Below are positions 7,942-17,500 of a stretch of DNA of 37,132 nucleotides, in pieces (the stretch's first letter is position 1; the number at the start of each line of letters is the position of its first letter). The notes under the pieces were generated by a model. That model was not told the DNA's origin, did no database searches, and worked only from the letters and a program-made list of their open reading frames with translations. Origin of the DNA: Prevotella sp. (GTDB taxonomy: Bacteria > Bacteroidota > Bacteroidia > Bacteroidales > Bacteroidaceae); the NCBI GenBank assembly GCA_017618275.1, contig JAFZUS010000154.1, positions 1 through 37,132 on the forward strand, written 5' to 3'. The translations under genes and the position numbers were made by a program.

Positions 7942-9879
7942 ATGAAAAAATTAAGTTTCTTGGCATTAGCAGCAGTAGGATTACTGCTCGGTGCTTGCTC
8001 GTCCGACAAGGATGTGGCAAATGAGCCTACTCCTATTGGAGAAGATGGTAACCAGTTTATTGCTTTGAACATCAACCTGCCGGTTGACAACTCTTTTGCA
8101 ACTCGTAATGCTACTGAGGCAGACGACAACAACTACGAAGACGGCACTTTTGAGTTGAACGATGGTCTTAATTCAGAGTACACCGTTAATAATGCAACTC
8201 TGGTTGTTTTCCATCCTGCAGCTTCTGGCAAAGAATCTGATGCTACCTTTGTGGCTGCCTATGACATTAATCCTGAGCCTTGGAAGACATCAACAGACTA
8301 TCAGGTAACAGATTACAGTACAAAGATCGTTCAGAAAGTAGGTACAACGGTTCGGGCTGGTGATCTCGCACTTGTCATTCTGAATAGAAATAGTCTGGTC
8401 GGTTTTAAAGCAGATGGTACGTTCCAGGTTAATGATGCAGATTTCTCTGGTACTTTCGGAACTTTGCAGTCAGAGATAGCCGCATCTGCTGGTAAGGGCA
8501 AGACTGCTGCTGCTGAGATGATAACAGATGGTTTTTATATGGCTAATTCTCCTTTAACAGATGTGCCAGGTTCACAAGCTGTTAAACCTACAGGCGCAAC
8601 AACCCGCACGCTCGTAGAAATCAAGAATGTATATGAGACAGAGGCTGCTGCTCGTGCTGGAGAATGTGCAGAGATATATGTAGAGCGTGGTATGGCTAAG
8701 GTAACAGTTCACTCTGATATTACAAATTCCAAACTGACGACTCAGTATGGTGTAGGCGTAGAGGGTGTAACAGCAGCCGACCTTAAACTTACTCTGGATG
8801 GATGGGTTCTTGACCACACGAACACGAAGTCTTTCTTTGTTCGTTCAGTAGAAGGTCATGATGACTTCATCGGCCTGATCAATGCTGATGCCAACAAGTA
8901 TCGATATATTGGTAAGACCGATATCGTAGAAGGTATTGGCGCTTCAGATACCTATAAGTATCGCACTTATTTTGCAAAGGATCCAAACTACGAAAAGGCA
9001 TTCACTAATTTTGGAGAAGCAATGGGTGAATTGGCGTCAGTTGGTGACATTACTGCTGATGGAGTTTTATCTGATAAGTTTGGTGATTCCAACCCCTTGT
9101 ATTGCTATGAGAATACATTCGATGTTGCTCACCAGTCTGTCAACAATACGACGCTTGTCCGTCTCAAGGTGACTGCAAAAACTGGTACTGCAGGAGAAGA
9201 TCTCTATATTATCAATGGCAACAACAGTACTATTTATAAGTATAATGATGTCATTACGTTACTCCAGAAAAAGTGCGTTGAACTTTATGCTGCTTCTGGC
9301 GTTGTTGTAAATTCCACAGTTGTAGGCACTGACTTTGCTATTACATTAAGTGCAAGGGATGCTGACGGTTATCAAAACATAAGCGCTATTGATCCTGCTA
9401 CTGCGGCAGCGAAAGTTACTTCAGGAACTGCTCCTACTGCAGCTGAGTTGCTTGCTGCTGTTAAACTGCTCTATAAGGATAATACCGTCGGGAAAAAGAA
9501 TGGTGGTATTCTGTGTTATGAAGGTGGCGTGTCTTACTACACTATCCGTATCAAACATTTCGGTGACGTGTTGACTCCTTGGAAGAAGGCAGGTTCAAGT
9601 ATTACGCCTGTACCATCATTAACAAACGGTTCATATCCTGATTTTGATAGTGATGATGATGATAAAAAACTTGCATGTACTAACAACTACCTTGGCCGCT
9701 ATGGTGTGCTCCGCAACAACTGGTATGACATTCAGGTGGCTGATATCAAGTATCTCGGTGAGGCTGTACCTGTGAACTACACTAATGACCCAACCCCGGA
9801 TGATGAGATTGAGGGCTACATCGCCGTTAAGATTAACATTCTCTCATGGGCTAAGCGTACTCAGAACTGGCACCTCTAA
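7942..9879 (+). CDS. Mfa1-type major fimbrial subunit (type V pilus lipoprotein)
   Basis: 645 residues. It has a lipoprotein signal with lipobox LLLGAC (Cys19), then the fimbrillin start FIALNINLPVD and a Thr-Arg site (FATR55) where an Arg-specific protease would trim the precursor. Other fimbrillin traits are ATLVVFHPA, the MAKVTVHSD strand near residue 252, and the closing RNNWYDIQVADIKYLG and INILSWAKRTQNWHL. In Porphyromonas the cleaved subunits polymerise by strand exchange, and the same is expected here. It is longer than P. gingivalis Mfa1. Coding DNA is more AT-rich than in the flanking core genes. It lies 55 bases after the DUF3868 gene with no strong promoter between them. Confidence 0.88.
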   Translation: MKKLSFLALAAVGLLLGACSSDKDVANEPTPIGEDGNQFIALNINLPVDNSFATRNATEADDNNYEDGTFELNDGLNSEYTVNNATLVVFHPAASGKESDATFVAAYDINPEPWKTSTDYQVTDYSTKIVQKVGTTVRAGDLALVILNRNSLVGFKADGTFQVNDADFSGTFGTLQSEIAASAGKGKTAAAEMITDGFYMANSPLTDVPGSQAVKPTGATTRTLVEIKNVYETEAAARAGECAEIYVERGMAKVTVHSDITNSKLTTQYGVGVEGVTAADLKLTLDGWVLDHTNTKSFFVRSVEGHDDFIGLINADANKYRYIGKTDIVEGIGASDTYKYRTYFAKDPNYEKAFTNFGEAMGELASVGDITADGVLSDKFGDSNPLYCYENTFDVAHQSVNNTTLVRLKVTAKTGTAGEDLYIINGNNSTIYKYNDVITLLQKKCVELYAASGVVVNSTVVGTDFAITLSARDADGYQNISAIDPATAAAKVTSGTAPTAAELLAAVKLLYKDNTVGKKNGGILCYEGGVSYYTIRIKHFGDVLTPWKKAGSSITPVPSLTNGSYPDFDSDDDDKKLACTNNYLGRYGVLRNNWYDIQVADIKYLGEAVPVNYTNDPTPDDEIEGYIAVKINILSWAKRTQNWHL

Positions 9880-9883
9880 TCTC

Positions 9884-9897
9884 CTTTATATATAAAG
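9884..9897. repeat. Palindrome between major subunit and anchor genes
   Basis: CTTTATATATAAAG is a perfect 14-base palindrome starting 5 bases after the stop of the Mfa1-type gene. It could act as a weak hairpin that lowers expression of downstream accessory genes relative to the major subunit. It has no T run and is AT-rich, so it may equally be chance. Confidence 0.35.
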
Positions 9898-9931
9898 AAG
9901 GTATATACAATAAGTTTTTAATACTACGACA

Positions 9932-11074
9932 ATGAACGTTCGAAACATCTTACACAAGGGCGTACTGCTGCTGATGGCAGCAATGTTGATGAACAGTTGC
10001 GACATGATGAAGGAAGACCTGAGTGACTGTCCTACAGGCTTGTACGTCAACTTCGTTTACGACTACAACATTCAGCGTGCTGACATGTTCAAGGATCATG
10101 TAGGCGGCCTGACGCTCTATGTATTCGATGAATCGGACCGCATTGCCGCTCAGCGGACGGTGAGCGGGAGCGAACTCTCCAAATATGGATATTATATCCA
10201 TTTCACGGAACAAGAGTTGGCTCCCGACCACCTGTACCGTCTGATTGCCGTTGCCATGCAGAACGACTGGTCTACAGCATCTGCTGCAACAGGCTATAAA
10301 CCAACAATTAACGACAATCGCACGTCGCTCAAGGTGTCGCTGACTCATCAGACCGGTGTTCCCTATGGGGCTGTTTCCAATGTTGCTCCACTTGATACGC
10401 TTTGGCACACACTGACCACTCTCAAGGCCGATGCCGAGAACCTGCCTGCCGCTACCCGATACCGTCTATCAACTGATGGTACTATCAGTACGAACGGTAT
10501 AGATCAGGTGAGTGTAATCAGTGGTGAGCCGACATACGCTACGGTCAGCCTGATTCGTGACACCAACCATCTGAATATCTCCCTCCGTGAACTTGATACA
10601 CCGGAGGAGGTGAAAGATGAGGATTTTGAGGTGTTCATCATTGATGCGAACACCGATGTGGACTATGCCAATAATCTCCTGATGCCTGGTGACTCTGTCA
10701 TCTATCGCCCATACGCGCAGTGGACCACTGTTGTCGAAGGCACAGGCAGTATTGCTGCAGATTACTCTGCACATTACGATCTGATGTTCAACCGCTTGAT
10801 GTATAACACCACGACTAATGACAACGCAGTGTTATGCATCCGTAATAAGAAGACTGGTGAGAATGTGGCCATGCTCAATCTGCCCTACATCCTATGTACG
10901 GGTCGCATGGCATACGAGATCAATAATTACTCTCCACAGGAATATCTGGATCGTGAATACGACTATCGTCTCGAACTGTTCCTGAAGAATGGTAAGTGGG
11001 CGCAGGGCGCATTCATCGATGTCTGTGTCGATGTGCTTTCATGGGCGCGACGGATACAATATGTCAGTCTGTAA
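9932..11074 (+). CDS. FimB/Mfa2-type fimbrial anchor lipoprotein
   Basis: 380 residues. The lipobox is MNSC (Cys23). Soon after comes the family hallmark DLSDCPTGLYVNFVYDYN, then GGLTLYVFDESDRI and YRLIAVAMQND. The C-terminus ends IDVCVDVLSWARRIQYVSL. In Porphyromonas the Mfa2/FimB protein keeps its lipid, anchors the pilus base in the outer membrane and limits its length. In agreement with that role, no Thr-Arg trimming site is seen shortly after the lipidated cysteine. Its end closely resembles that of the preceding major subunit (LSWA[KR]R.Q...L). Confidence 0.9.
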   Translation: MNVRNILHKGVLLLMAAMLMNSCDMMKEDLSDCPTGLYVNFVYDYNIQRADMFKDHVGGLTLYVFDESDRIAAQRTVSGSELSKYGYYIHFTEQELAPDHLYRLIAVAMQNDWSTASAATGYKPTINDNRTSLKVSLTHQTGVPYGAVSNVAPLDTLWHTLTTLKADAENLPAATRYRLSTDGTISTNGIDQVSVISGEPTYATVSLIRDTNHLNISLRELDTPEEVKDEDFEVFIIDANTDVDYANNLLMPGDSVIYRPYAQWTTVVEGTGSIAADYSAHYDLMFNRLMYNTTTNDNAVLCIRNKKTGENVAMLNLPYILCTGRMAYEINNYSPQEYLDREYDYRLELFLKNGKWAQGAFIDVCVDVLSWARRIQYVSL

Positions 11075-11081
11075 ATTGTAA

Positions 11082-12695
11082 ATGTTAATGTCTTTCTACA
11101 GTAAACATCTCGTCAAGTCTCTTCTGGCAGTCTTTCTGACCGCCCCTCTACTCTTGTCGTGCTATAGTTACGATAAGGATGAGGAGGCTATTGAGAAGGC
11201 TGTAAAGGAAGGCGAGAATTATTTATGCCTGACGATTGCCGTCAATACGGATTCCAACGCCAGAACTCGAGCACCTCAGGGTGGAGAGAATGGTGATGGC
11301 CGTGAGGCTGGCTTCCAGCGGGAAAACGAGGTGACTGGCATAACATTGATATTATATGAGGATGCCGATGGAATCAATACGACCGGTAATCCTACACTTT
11401 CTTTTGTGAAATACTTCCCAACAACACTTGTCAGCCGTGATGCAGCAGGTTCGCCGCAGAGTGGCTCACATGATTCTGGTGCCGACAAGAGTGGCCTTGA
11501 TGAGGCTTATTATACCACTGGCGACCAGTTAGTGAAAAAAGGTAATCTGACATTTGGCAAGACGTATCATGCTATTGTCGTTGCAAATAGAGACCTGACT
11601 TCTGAACTGAACACTACGTCTAAACTCAATGACGTGAAAGGCCTTATTTATGGTTCCGATGACTTGTATTCCGGTGAATATGGCAAGGCTGCCTATCTCT
11701 GCCATAACTTCATGATGAGTTCTGAATATGATTATGTGTTGGATTTGACAACCCCAACACTTGTCGAACCCACTAAAGTATATTATCGTCCCACAAATCC
11801 AATCCGTATTGAGCGCCTTACTGCTCGTATAGACTTCTGGGCTGCTGGTGGAACCTATACAGAGAAGGTTGACAAGAGTGGCACACCTACCGATATATAT
11901 GGGAATCGCTATGGCTATGTCTATAATGTTGATGGCTCAAGTGATAAGTTTGTTGTGGTCAGCATCACACCGTTCAATCTTTATTCCAAAGGAACGACAT
12001 ACGGTGGAGAAAAATTATTGAAGCAGTTGAACACAGGCTATTTGTTGGATGAAACAACAACAAACTATGTTCTCGATCCTTCTACGGCTCAGAAGACTAT
12101 CGCAAATGTCTCGGCATTTGCTTCTGATGCAACGTATCTTAATCCGCTCAGTGCCATCTATAATGACTTGAATGCCGTTACTCCGAAAGCAATGTCTGCT
12201 GCTGGTACCCCGGCATACTATCAGACGGTAACGGCCATGCACAACAAAATTTCCAACCAAGGAGGCTTTGGTGCAACGTTTGATGATAATACAGGAGGTG
12301 CTAAGACGGGTGAAAATATCATAGTGGCCTATCCGATGGAGAACACGCTTCCTGAGGAGGCAACACCATCAACGCCTCTTTACACCTATGCGACGGGTGT
12401 TGTCATCGAGGGTGATTACTATGCAGGTGGTGATTTGACTGTTGCACCGACGGGAACCCGTGTCTATATTGGTTATCTGATGCATCAGAATGGTACAGCC
12501 ACTTATACGCCGTTTAAGTCGGATGATCCTACCGTCCAGACCGCAGTTCCCTCTGTAACACCGATGAACTACGGCGTTGTGCGCAATAACATTTACCGTA
12601 TAAACATAGATAAGATAACTCCTGACAAATCGCTTGTCTTGAAGATTAAGGTGAAGATGTGGGATCCGTTCTGGCATGACTATATCTATATGTAA
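11082..12695 (+). CDS. Fimbrillin-like (Mfa family) lipoprotein subunit
   Basis: 537 residues. The lipobox is LLLSC (Cys27), then an acidic linker, the strand YLCLTIAVNTD and a Thr-Arg site (ARTR63-A). Further fimbrillin-type features are VTGITLILYEDADG, YHAIVVANRDL, IRIERLTARIDFWA and the terminal VVRNNIYRINIDKI and LKIKVKMWDPFWHDYIYM. It starts 7 bases after the anchor gene, so it is surely co-transcribed. By position and fold it should be an accessory or shaft-adaptor subunit comparable to Mfa3/Mfa4. It could also be an alternative major subunit, given its full-length fimbrillin layout. A second Met two codons in is an equally good start. Confidence 0.8.
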   Translation: MLMSFYSKHLVKSLLAVFLTAPLLLSCYSYDKDEEAIEKAVKEGENYLCLTIAVNTDSNARTRAPQGGENGDGREAGFQRENEVTGITLILYEDADGINTTGNPTLSFVKYFPTTLVSRDAAGSPQSGSHDSGADKSGLDEAYYTTGDQLVKKGNLTFGKTYHAIVVANRDLTSELNTTSKLNDVKGLIYGSDDLYSGEYGKAAYLCHNFMMSSEYDYVLDLTTPTLVEPTKVYYRPTNPIRIERLTARIDFWAAGGTYTEKVDKSGTPTDIYGNRYGYVYNVDGSSDKFVVVSITPFNLYSKGTTYGGEKLLKQLNTGYLLDETTTNYVLDPSTAQKTIANVSAFASDATYLNPLSAIYNDLNAVTPKAMSAAGTPAYYQTVTAMHNKISNQGGFGATFDDNTGGAKTGENIIVAYPMENTLPEEATPSTPLYTYATGVVIEGDYYAGGDLTVAPTGTRVYIGYLMHQNGTATYTPFKSDDPTVQTAVPSVTPMNYGVVRNNIYRINIDKITPDKSLVLKIKVKMWDPFWHDYIYM

Positions 12696-12713
12696 ACGCT
12701 CAAAACGATAATA

Positions 12714-14588
12714 ATGATGAAACGATTCACTTCTCTATATTATATAGCCCTTTCAGCACTACTGATGCTGACTGCCTGTCAAAGTGACGAGGTGTCAGAA
12801 CAGGGTGGGGGGCAGTTGCTTGATGGCAAGGTTGGTGTTCACCTGAGGGTGGGAGTGGCAGGTTCTCATGCCACTCGTGCTTGGGAAGATGCGACCAATG
12901 CCGTCACTGCAGAGATGATGAACGTTTGGACAGTCGTGGTCGTCAATAATTCTGATAATAAAGTCGTATCCATCTATGCCTGCAAGCCTTCAGGAGATCC
13001 TGACCAGGAAATCGACGATTATGTGGAACTGCCAGCCGCAGGTACTACTTATCGTTTCTATTCCTTTGCTAACATGTCTCCGAAGGTGGTGATGTCACTT
13101 TTGGGCATCAGTGGTGAGGGTACTGCTTCTGAGAAAGCCTTAGCACGGACTCGTGATGCCAGTGCTGGAACACAGTATGCAGATTCTCCTTCTCAGGGAA
13201 CCAATAATAATGCTACAGGAATGGTCACTTCTTATGTTGGTGACGGGGATGACTTTTATTCCAACCAAACTTATACGAATAATACCTATTATTCCATTGC
13301 TTTTAATGCTGATGAAACCGTCACAGAGGATGATGCTAATGCAAAGACCGTTAACATTGCAGGTAATAATTTCAATGTAACGGCAGATAATGGCTATGGG
13401 GCTGTTGGCATCCCGATGAGCAACGTTCAGACGATTGAGGTTAGTTCATCCACAGAGACTGTTGATCTGATTGTCATCCGTATGATGGCTAAGTTTGAGT
13501 TGCGTGTTTATAACGATAAGGGTTCAGATGTTACAATTGAATCCATCACTTTGACGGATGTGACGGCAAATACGAATGGAAATTTGAAACTCCTACCTAA
13601 TCTAAGTGCTGCAGGACACGGTTCTATGGAGGTTACGACACATGGCGATATTCGACCAAACCTTGGTACAGTTACACAGAAAGATTTGACATTATATCCC
13701 AATTCCTCACAGGGGGTAGTCAGCGCTACAGCGAATAACACATCAGGCACTCCTACCATTTTCACTTTCTATGTCAACGAGAGTTCTGCCCCTAATAATG
13801 CCTATGGCCAATTCTTCCTGAAAATAAAACTGACAGGAGAGACAGAGGAACGTTATGCCCTTATCGATAATGCCAATGCTGCTGGTTATACAGGTACATG
13901 GAACTACATCGCCCGCAATGACTACCGTATCATCCCGATTGTGCTCGATGACTATAAGTTTGATATCATTCCTTACGACTTCCCTGCCATTGGTGTCTAT
14001 CCAGCCTCGGTGAAGGAAGAGGATGGACTATATACCATTAACTTTCATGACTATGGACATTTCCATTTGCTTCCCGTGGTGAAGAAGGTTAGCGATGGCA
14101 GTATCGTGCCATTTACAGCTGCGACACCAACGGCTACCTATGTAATTAGTTCGTGGGGTTTGGTTGATAATGACTTTTCTCATTCTTGGAGTTCATGGAC
14201 GGATGTTTCGAAAGCGACAGCAACCACGGATAACGGTTCGTTCTACCTCAGTGGCTATAGTGTAAATCCCCCAGTGGATGGTGATGAGGTAGGTGGCTTC
14301 CCCGTCTGGTATCCGAATGATGGTGTAGCAGGCCCTCAGTGGGATCCTGTAGGAGGAACAACTTATAATCCCTTTATTTTTGGCTATATCGCTGATCCAG
14401 GAGCAGCATTGACTGCCGACAAAAAGATTTACCATGAGTTCTCAATCTACCTATATAAGCAAGGAATGAGTGCTCCTCGACAGATAACCTACCGAATTCT
14501 GATGATTCTCGATAAAGACCAGATGATGTATGCCCGCCAGCGTAGTGTTTCAGGGTACAGATTTCACGACTATTCTAATTGCAGATAA
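12714..14588 (+). CDS. Fimbrillin-like accessory lipoprotein
   Basis: 624 residues. The lipobox is MLTAC (Cys22), then VGVHLRVGVAG and the Thr-Arg site HATR55-A. Fimbrillin-like pieces are NVWTVVVVNNSDNKVVSIYA, YRFYSFANMS, IVIRMMAKFELRVYN and IARNDYRIIPIVLDDYKF. The C-terminal part (from about residue 430) is different, with the unusual closing stretch RQRSVSGYRFHDYSNCR instead of a typical final beta strand. It is probably an accessory or tip-proximal subunit. Specific family membership is not certain. A run of six G (12807-12812) lies near the N-terminus. The next ORF starts 8 bases after the stop. Confidence 0.72.
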   Translation: MMKRFTSLYYIALSALLMLTACQSDEVSEQGGGQLLDGKVGVHLRVGVAGSHATRAWEDATNAVTAEMMNVWTVVVVNNSDNKVVSIYACKPSGDPDQEIDDYVELPAAGTTYRFYSFANMSPKVVMSLLGISGEGTASEKALARTRDASAGTQYADSPSQGTNNNATGMVTSYVGDGDDFYSNQTYTNNTYYSIAFNADETVTEDDANAKTVNIAGNNFNVTADNGYGAVGIPMSNVQTIEVSSSTETVDLIVIRMMAKFELRVYNDKGSDVTIESITLTDVTANTNGNLKLLPNLSAAGHGSMEVTTHGDIRPNLGTVTQKDLTLYPNSSQGVVSATANNTSGTPTIFTFYVNESSAPNNAYGQFFLKIKLTGETEERYALIDNANAAGYTGTWNYIARNDYRIIPIVLDDYKFDIIPYDFPAIGVYPASVKEEDGLYTINFHDYGHFHLLPVVKKVSDGSIVPFTAATPTATYVISSWGLVDNDFSHSWSSWTDVSKATATTDNGSFYLSGYSVNPPVDGDEVGGFPVWYPNDGVAGPQWDPVGGTTYNPFIFGYIADPGAALTADKKIYHEFSIYLYKQGMSAPRQITYRILMILDKDQMMYARQRSVSGYRFHDYSNCR

Positions 14589-14596
14589 TTGATATT

Positions 14597-17500
14597 ATGA
14601 TGAAATATATTAAAAGACATATCCTTCTGCTTTTAATCTTGTTCTGTTTTTCATTACGGACTGTTTTTGGACAAGACTTAACAACTGCCAATTATAATAA
14701 TTCTTCGGCATGTGCCTATGTGTTGGGTAGTAGCCAAGAGAGTGGTGTCACCCTTTATGGTGATTGGAATGTTTCACCCGAGAATTATGCAGATTTATCA
14801 AACTTAGGAAAACTGATGGCTCTATTTGAAGGAGCAACTCCTCGGTTTTTATTCAATGAAGACGGATCTACAAGGCTGGAAATCACAGGTTCTGGAGATT
14901 ATGCAAGTGTTCAGGGTAATCTGATTACCATAGACTTGGCTAAGATAAAAAGTGATAAAGGCTATGCTCGTCTGAATGCTATCAAAGTGAACTGGGGGGC
15001 TACTACCACTCTAAATGTCTTAAGATTGGAGAATTTTAGAGAGGCTAGCGAGGCCAACTGCGTGGAGCATGTCCTCTATGTGAAATATACAAATGAATGG
15101 GAAAAGATTTTCTCGATAGATTTCGCAGGGCTGTTTAAAGACAAGATATTGGAGTGTTTCGGTAAGTCGAATATCAATGAATTTGGCGATTTGTATCTGC
15201 GCTGGTATATTGCTGATAATACCACCAACTCGTATATTAAAGGTAGTGACGGTTTACCCATATCTCAGAAGGAACCAATATTGACTGCTGCAGGTTCAAA
15301 TCGTTATTATGAGAATGTAGGAACACTTTGGTTCCATCAAGGTGCCAATGCTTTTTCTTCTGATGCCGATTTCTCGAATGCAATTAATGTGAATGTTGAT
15401 ATGAATTCTACCACGGGATTCTTTCAAAGCAATGTTCACATGGTCTGCCTGATGACTGATGATTTGACAGGTATATCTCCACAATTAGAACCATCTAACC
15501 TGAAGCATAAATTTATCATTCGGTTCATAAAAGAGGAGGATGCATTGAGTGTGGGCTTCCCGTTGTCTGCGAATTCTCCTACAGAAACCTTTACCAAGCG
15601 GGTGGAAGGAATGAATGATTCTGAAAACACCTACTACTTTCAGTCGGCAATGGCAGAACTATACACACGAGCCACGGCTGCAGGTAAGCCATTGAATGGA
15701 AAAACTCCGAAGTATGCCCGGTTCTATTTGACCAGTTCCAGTGGTGTGGTGATGGATGCCTCTTCGACATTTGAGGCTGTTGGGGGCAACAGTTTAAGTT
15801 ATTATCAGGATAAAGGATCTAAAGGACTTGTATGGACTAGTGATAGTTGGCCAGGTGATTTCTTGATTGGTAATCTGTCAGTTACAAAGTCCAGCAGTCA
15901 ATCTTGGAAAGACCTTCGGGTCGTCTGTGACCTGACAGATGACTTGCGTAGCAGTTACAAAGTCGGTGATGTGTTGATGGAAGAACCGACACAGTTGGCG
16001 GCCCGATTGATAATCGGTTTCAAAGACAATGCCGAACCAGATGGTTTTGAGGGAGTGTTGTCGGAAGATGCCTTTACCCACACCAAGGAAGTCTTTATGA
16101 CTGCTGCTGATATATCAAATGGCTATGTAGTGCTTCCTCTAAGCGAGTCATTTGATAAAATATTGAGTGAGTATAATACTACTGCTGATGCTTTGGGCAA
16201 CAGTCTGCATTTGCGTTGGTATGTAACTTACCGTAATGAGGTAGTGGCTAATTCAGAGTCCTTATTGGCACCCAATGTGTGGTATGCCCATAAGATAAAG
16301 TCGGGAGAAGGCCTTTATTGGAATTCTGCCACAACAGGATATCCTAATCCATGGAATAGTTACTCCACTTCCTCAAGTGATGAAGTGAAGAATGTGTTGA
16401 ACGTGAAGTTCACAAAGACCGATGGCTCAAAGCAATGGACGGACTATAAGATTATCGTTGTGATGAGCAATGATATCTCAGAATTCAATGGTCAGGAAGT
16501 CAATGGTAGCGGTGACTTGGAAAAGGAACCCCGTAGGTTGAACATGAAATACACATTCAGTATCTATAATGAGTCTGATTTCCAGTTTGTACACTATAAA
16601 GGAGCTTCTGGACGTGACTATATAACCCATACTGACGATGCTTCTATTAGTACGACGAAACCTACAAGCCAGTCTTCATGGAATGAGACAACCGATAATA
16701 TTGAAAATGCTGCGATAGACATCCGACAAGGCGTACATACAGTGGAGTATGATGTCTTTATCAATAAGAACGGAGGTGCTAAGAGTATTCTTTTGCCGTT
16801 TGAAGGATATACAGGTACGGAAGGTAATAATCTGGAGCCAATGGCCTATATCCGCTGGTATGACTGGGCGACAGACTTGAACTCTACACGTCTCAATCAA
16901 GTGGGTACATGGCTGGAAAATAAGACTGAGAATTCTGTAAGTCGTGGCTTTTTCATGCTGAACAATAGTTGGGGTGGCCAGAAACCCACACACAGCAAAG
17001 TTGGTGTGACCTATGATCCCAGTAGCCTAACAGATGCAGGTGACATCATTGCCTGTGATGTCAGTAAGTACTACGATGGCATTTTCAAAGGCGTTTCGGC
17101 AGATCCTCGTGGAGACTTTGCGGCTCAGGGATACACTGTACCAGTGTTGGTACATGAACCAACGCTGAGTACACGCTATCTGTTCCATATTTATCCGTCA
17201 TCAGTTGTAGCCGACAAAATTACTACTGCTAGTAATAGGTATCTTTCGACTGTTAATGAATTAAAGGCCGGCACTAAGACCTTTTCTCAGGTGAGGACAT
17301 CCATTTTCGACTTCTATGAAAATAACGGGCGTGTAATCGTGTCACTTAATGGTACGACAGGTGATTTCGCTCTGCGTGCACAGTTACAATCGATAGATAA
17401 TTATTTTGTGGTGGAAAATGAACCCTGTACCGATATAAGATGGGTCGCTTATTTTGAAGACGAGAAAGGGTTGTGGGAACCAACAGAATTGTGGGCATTA

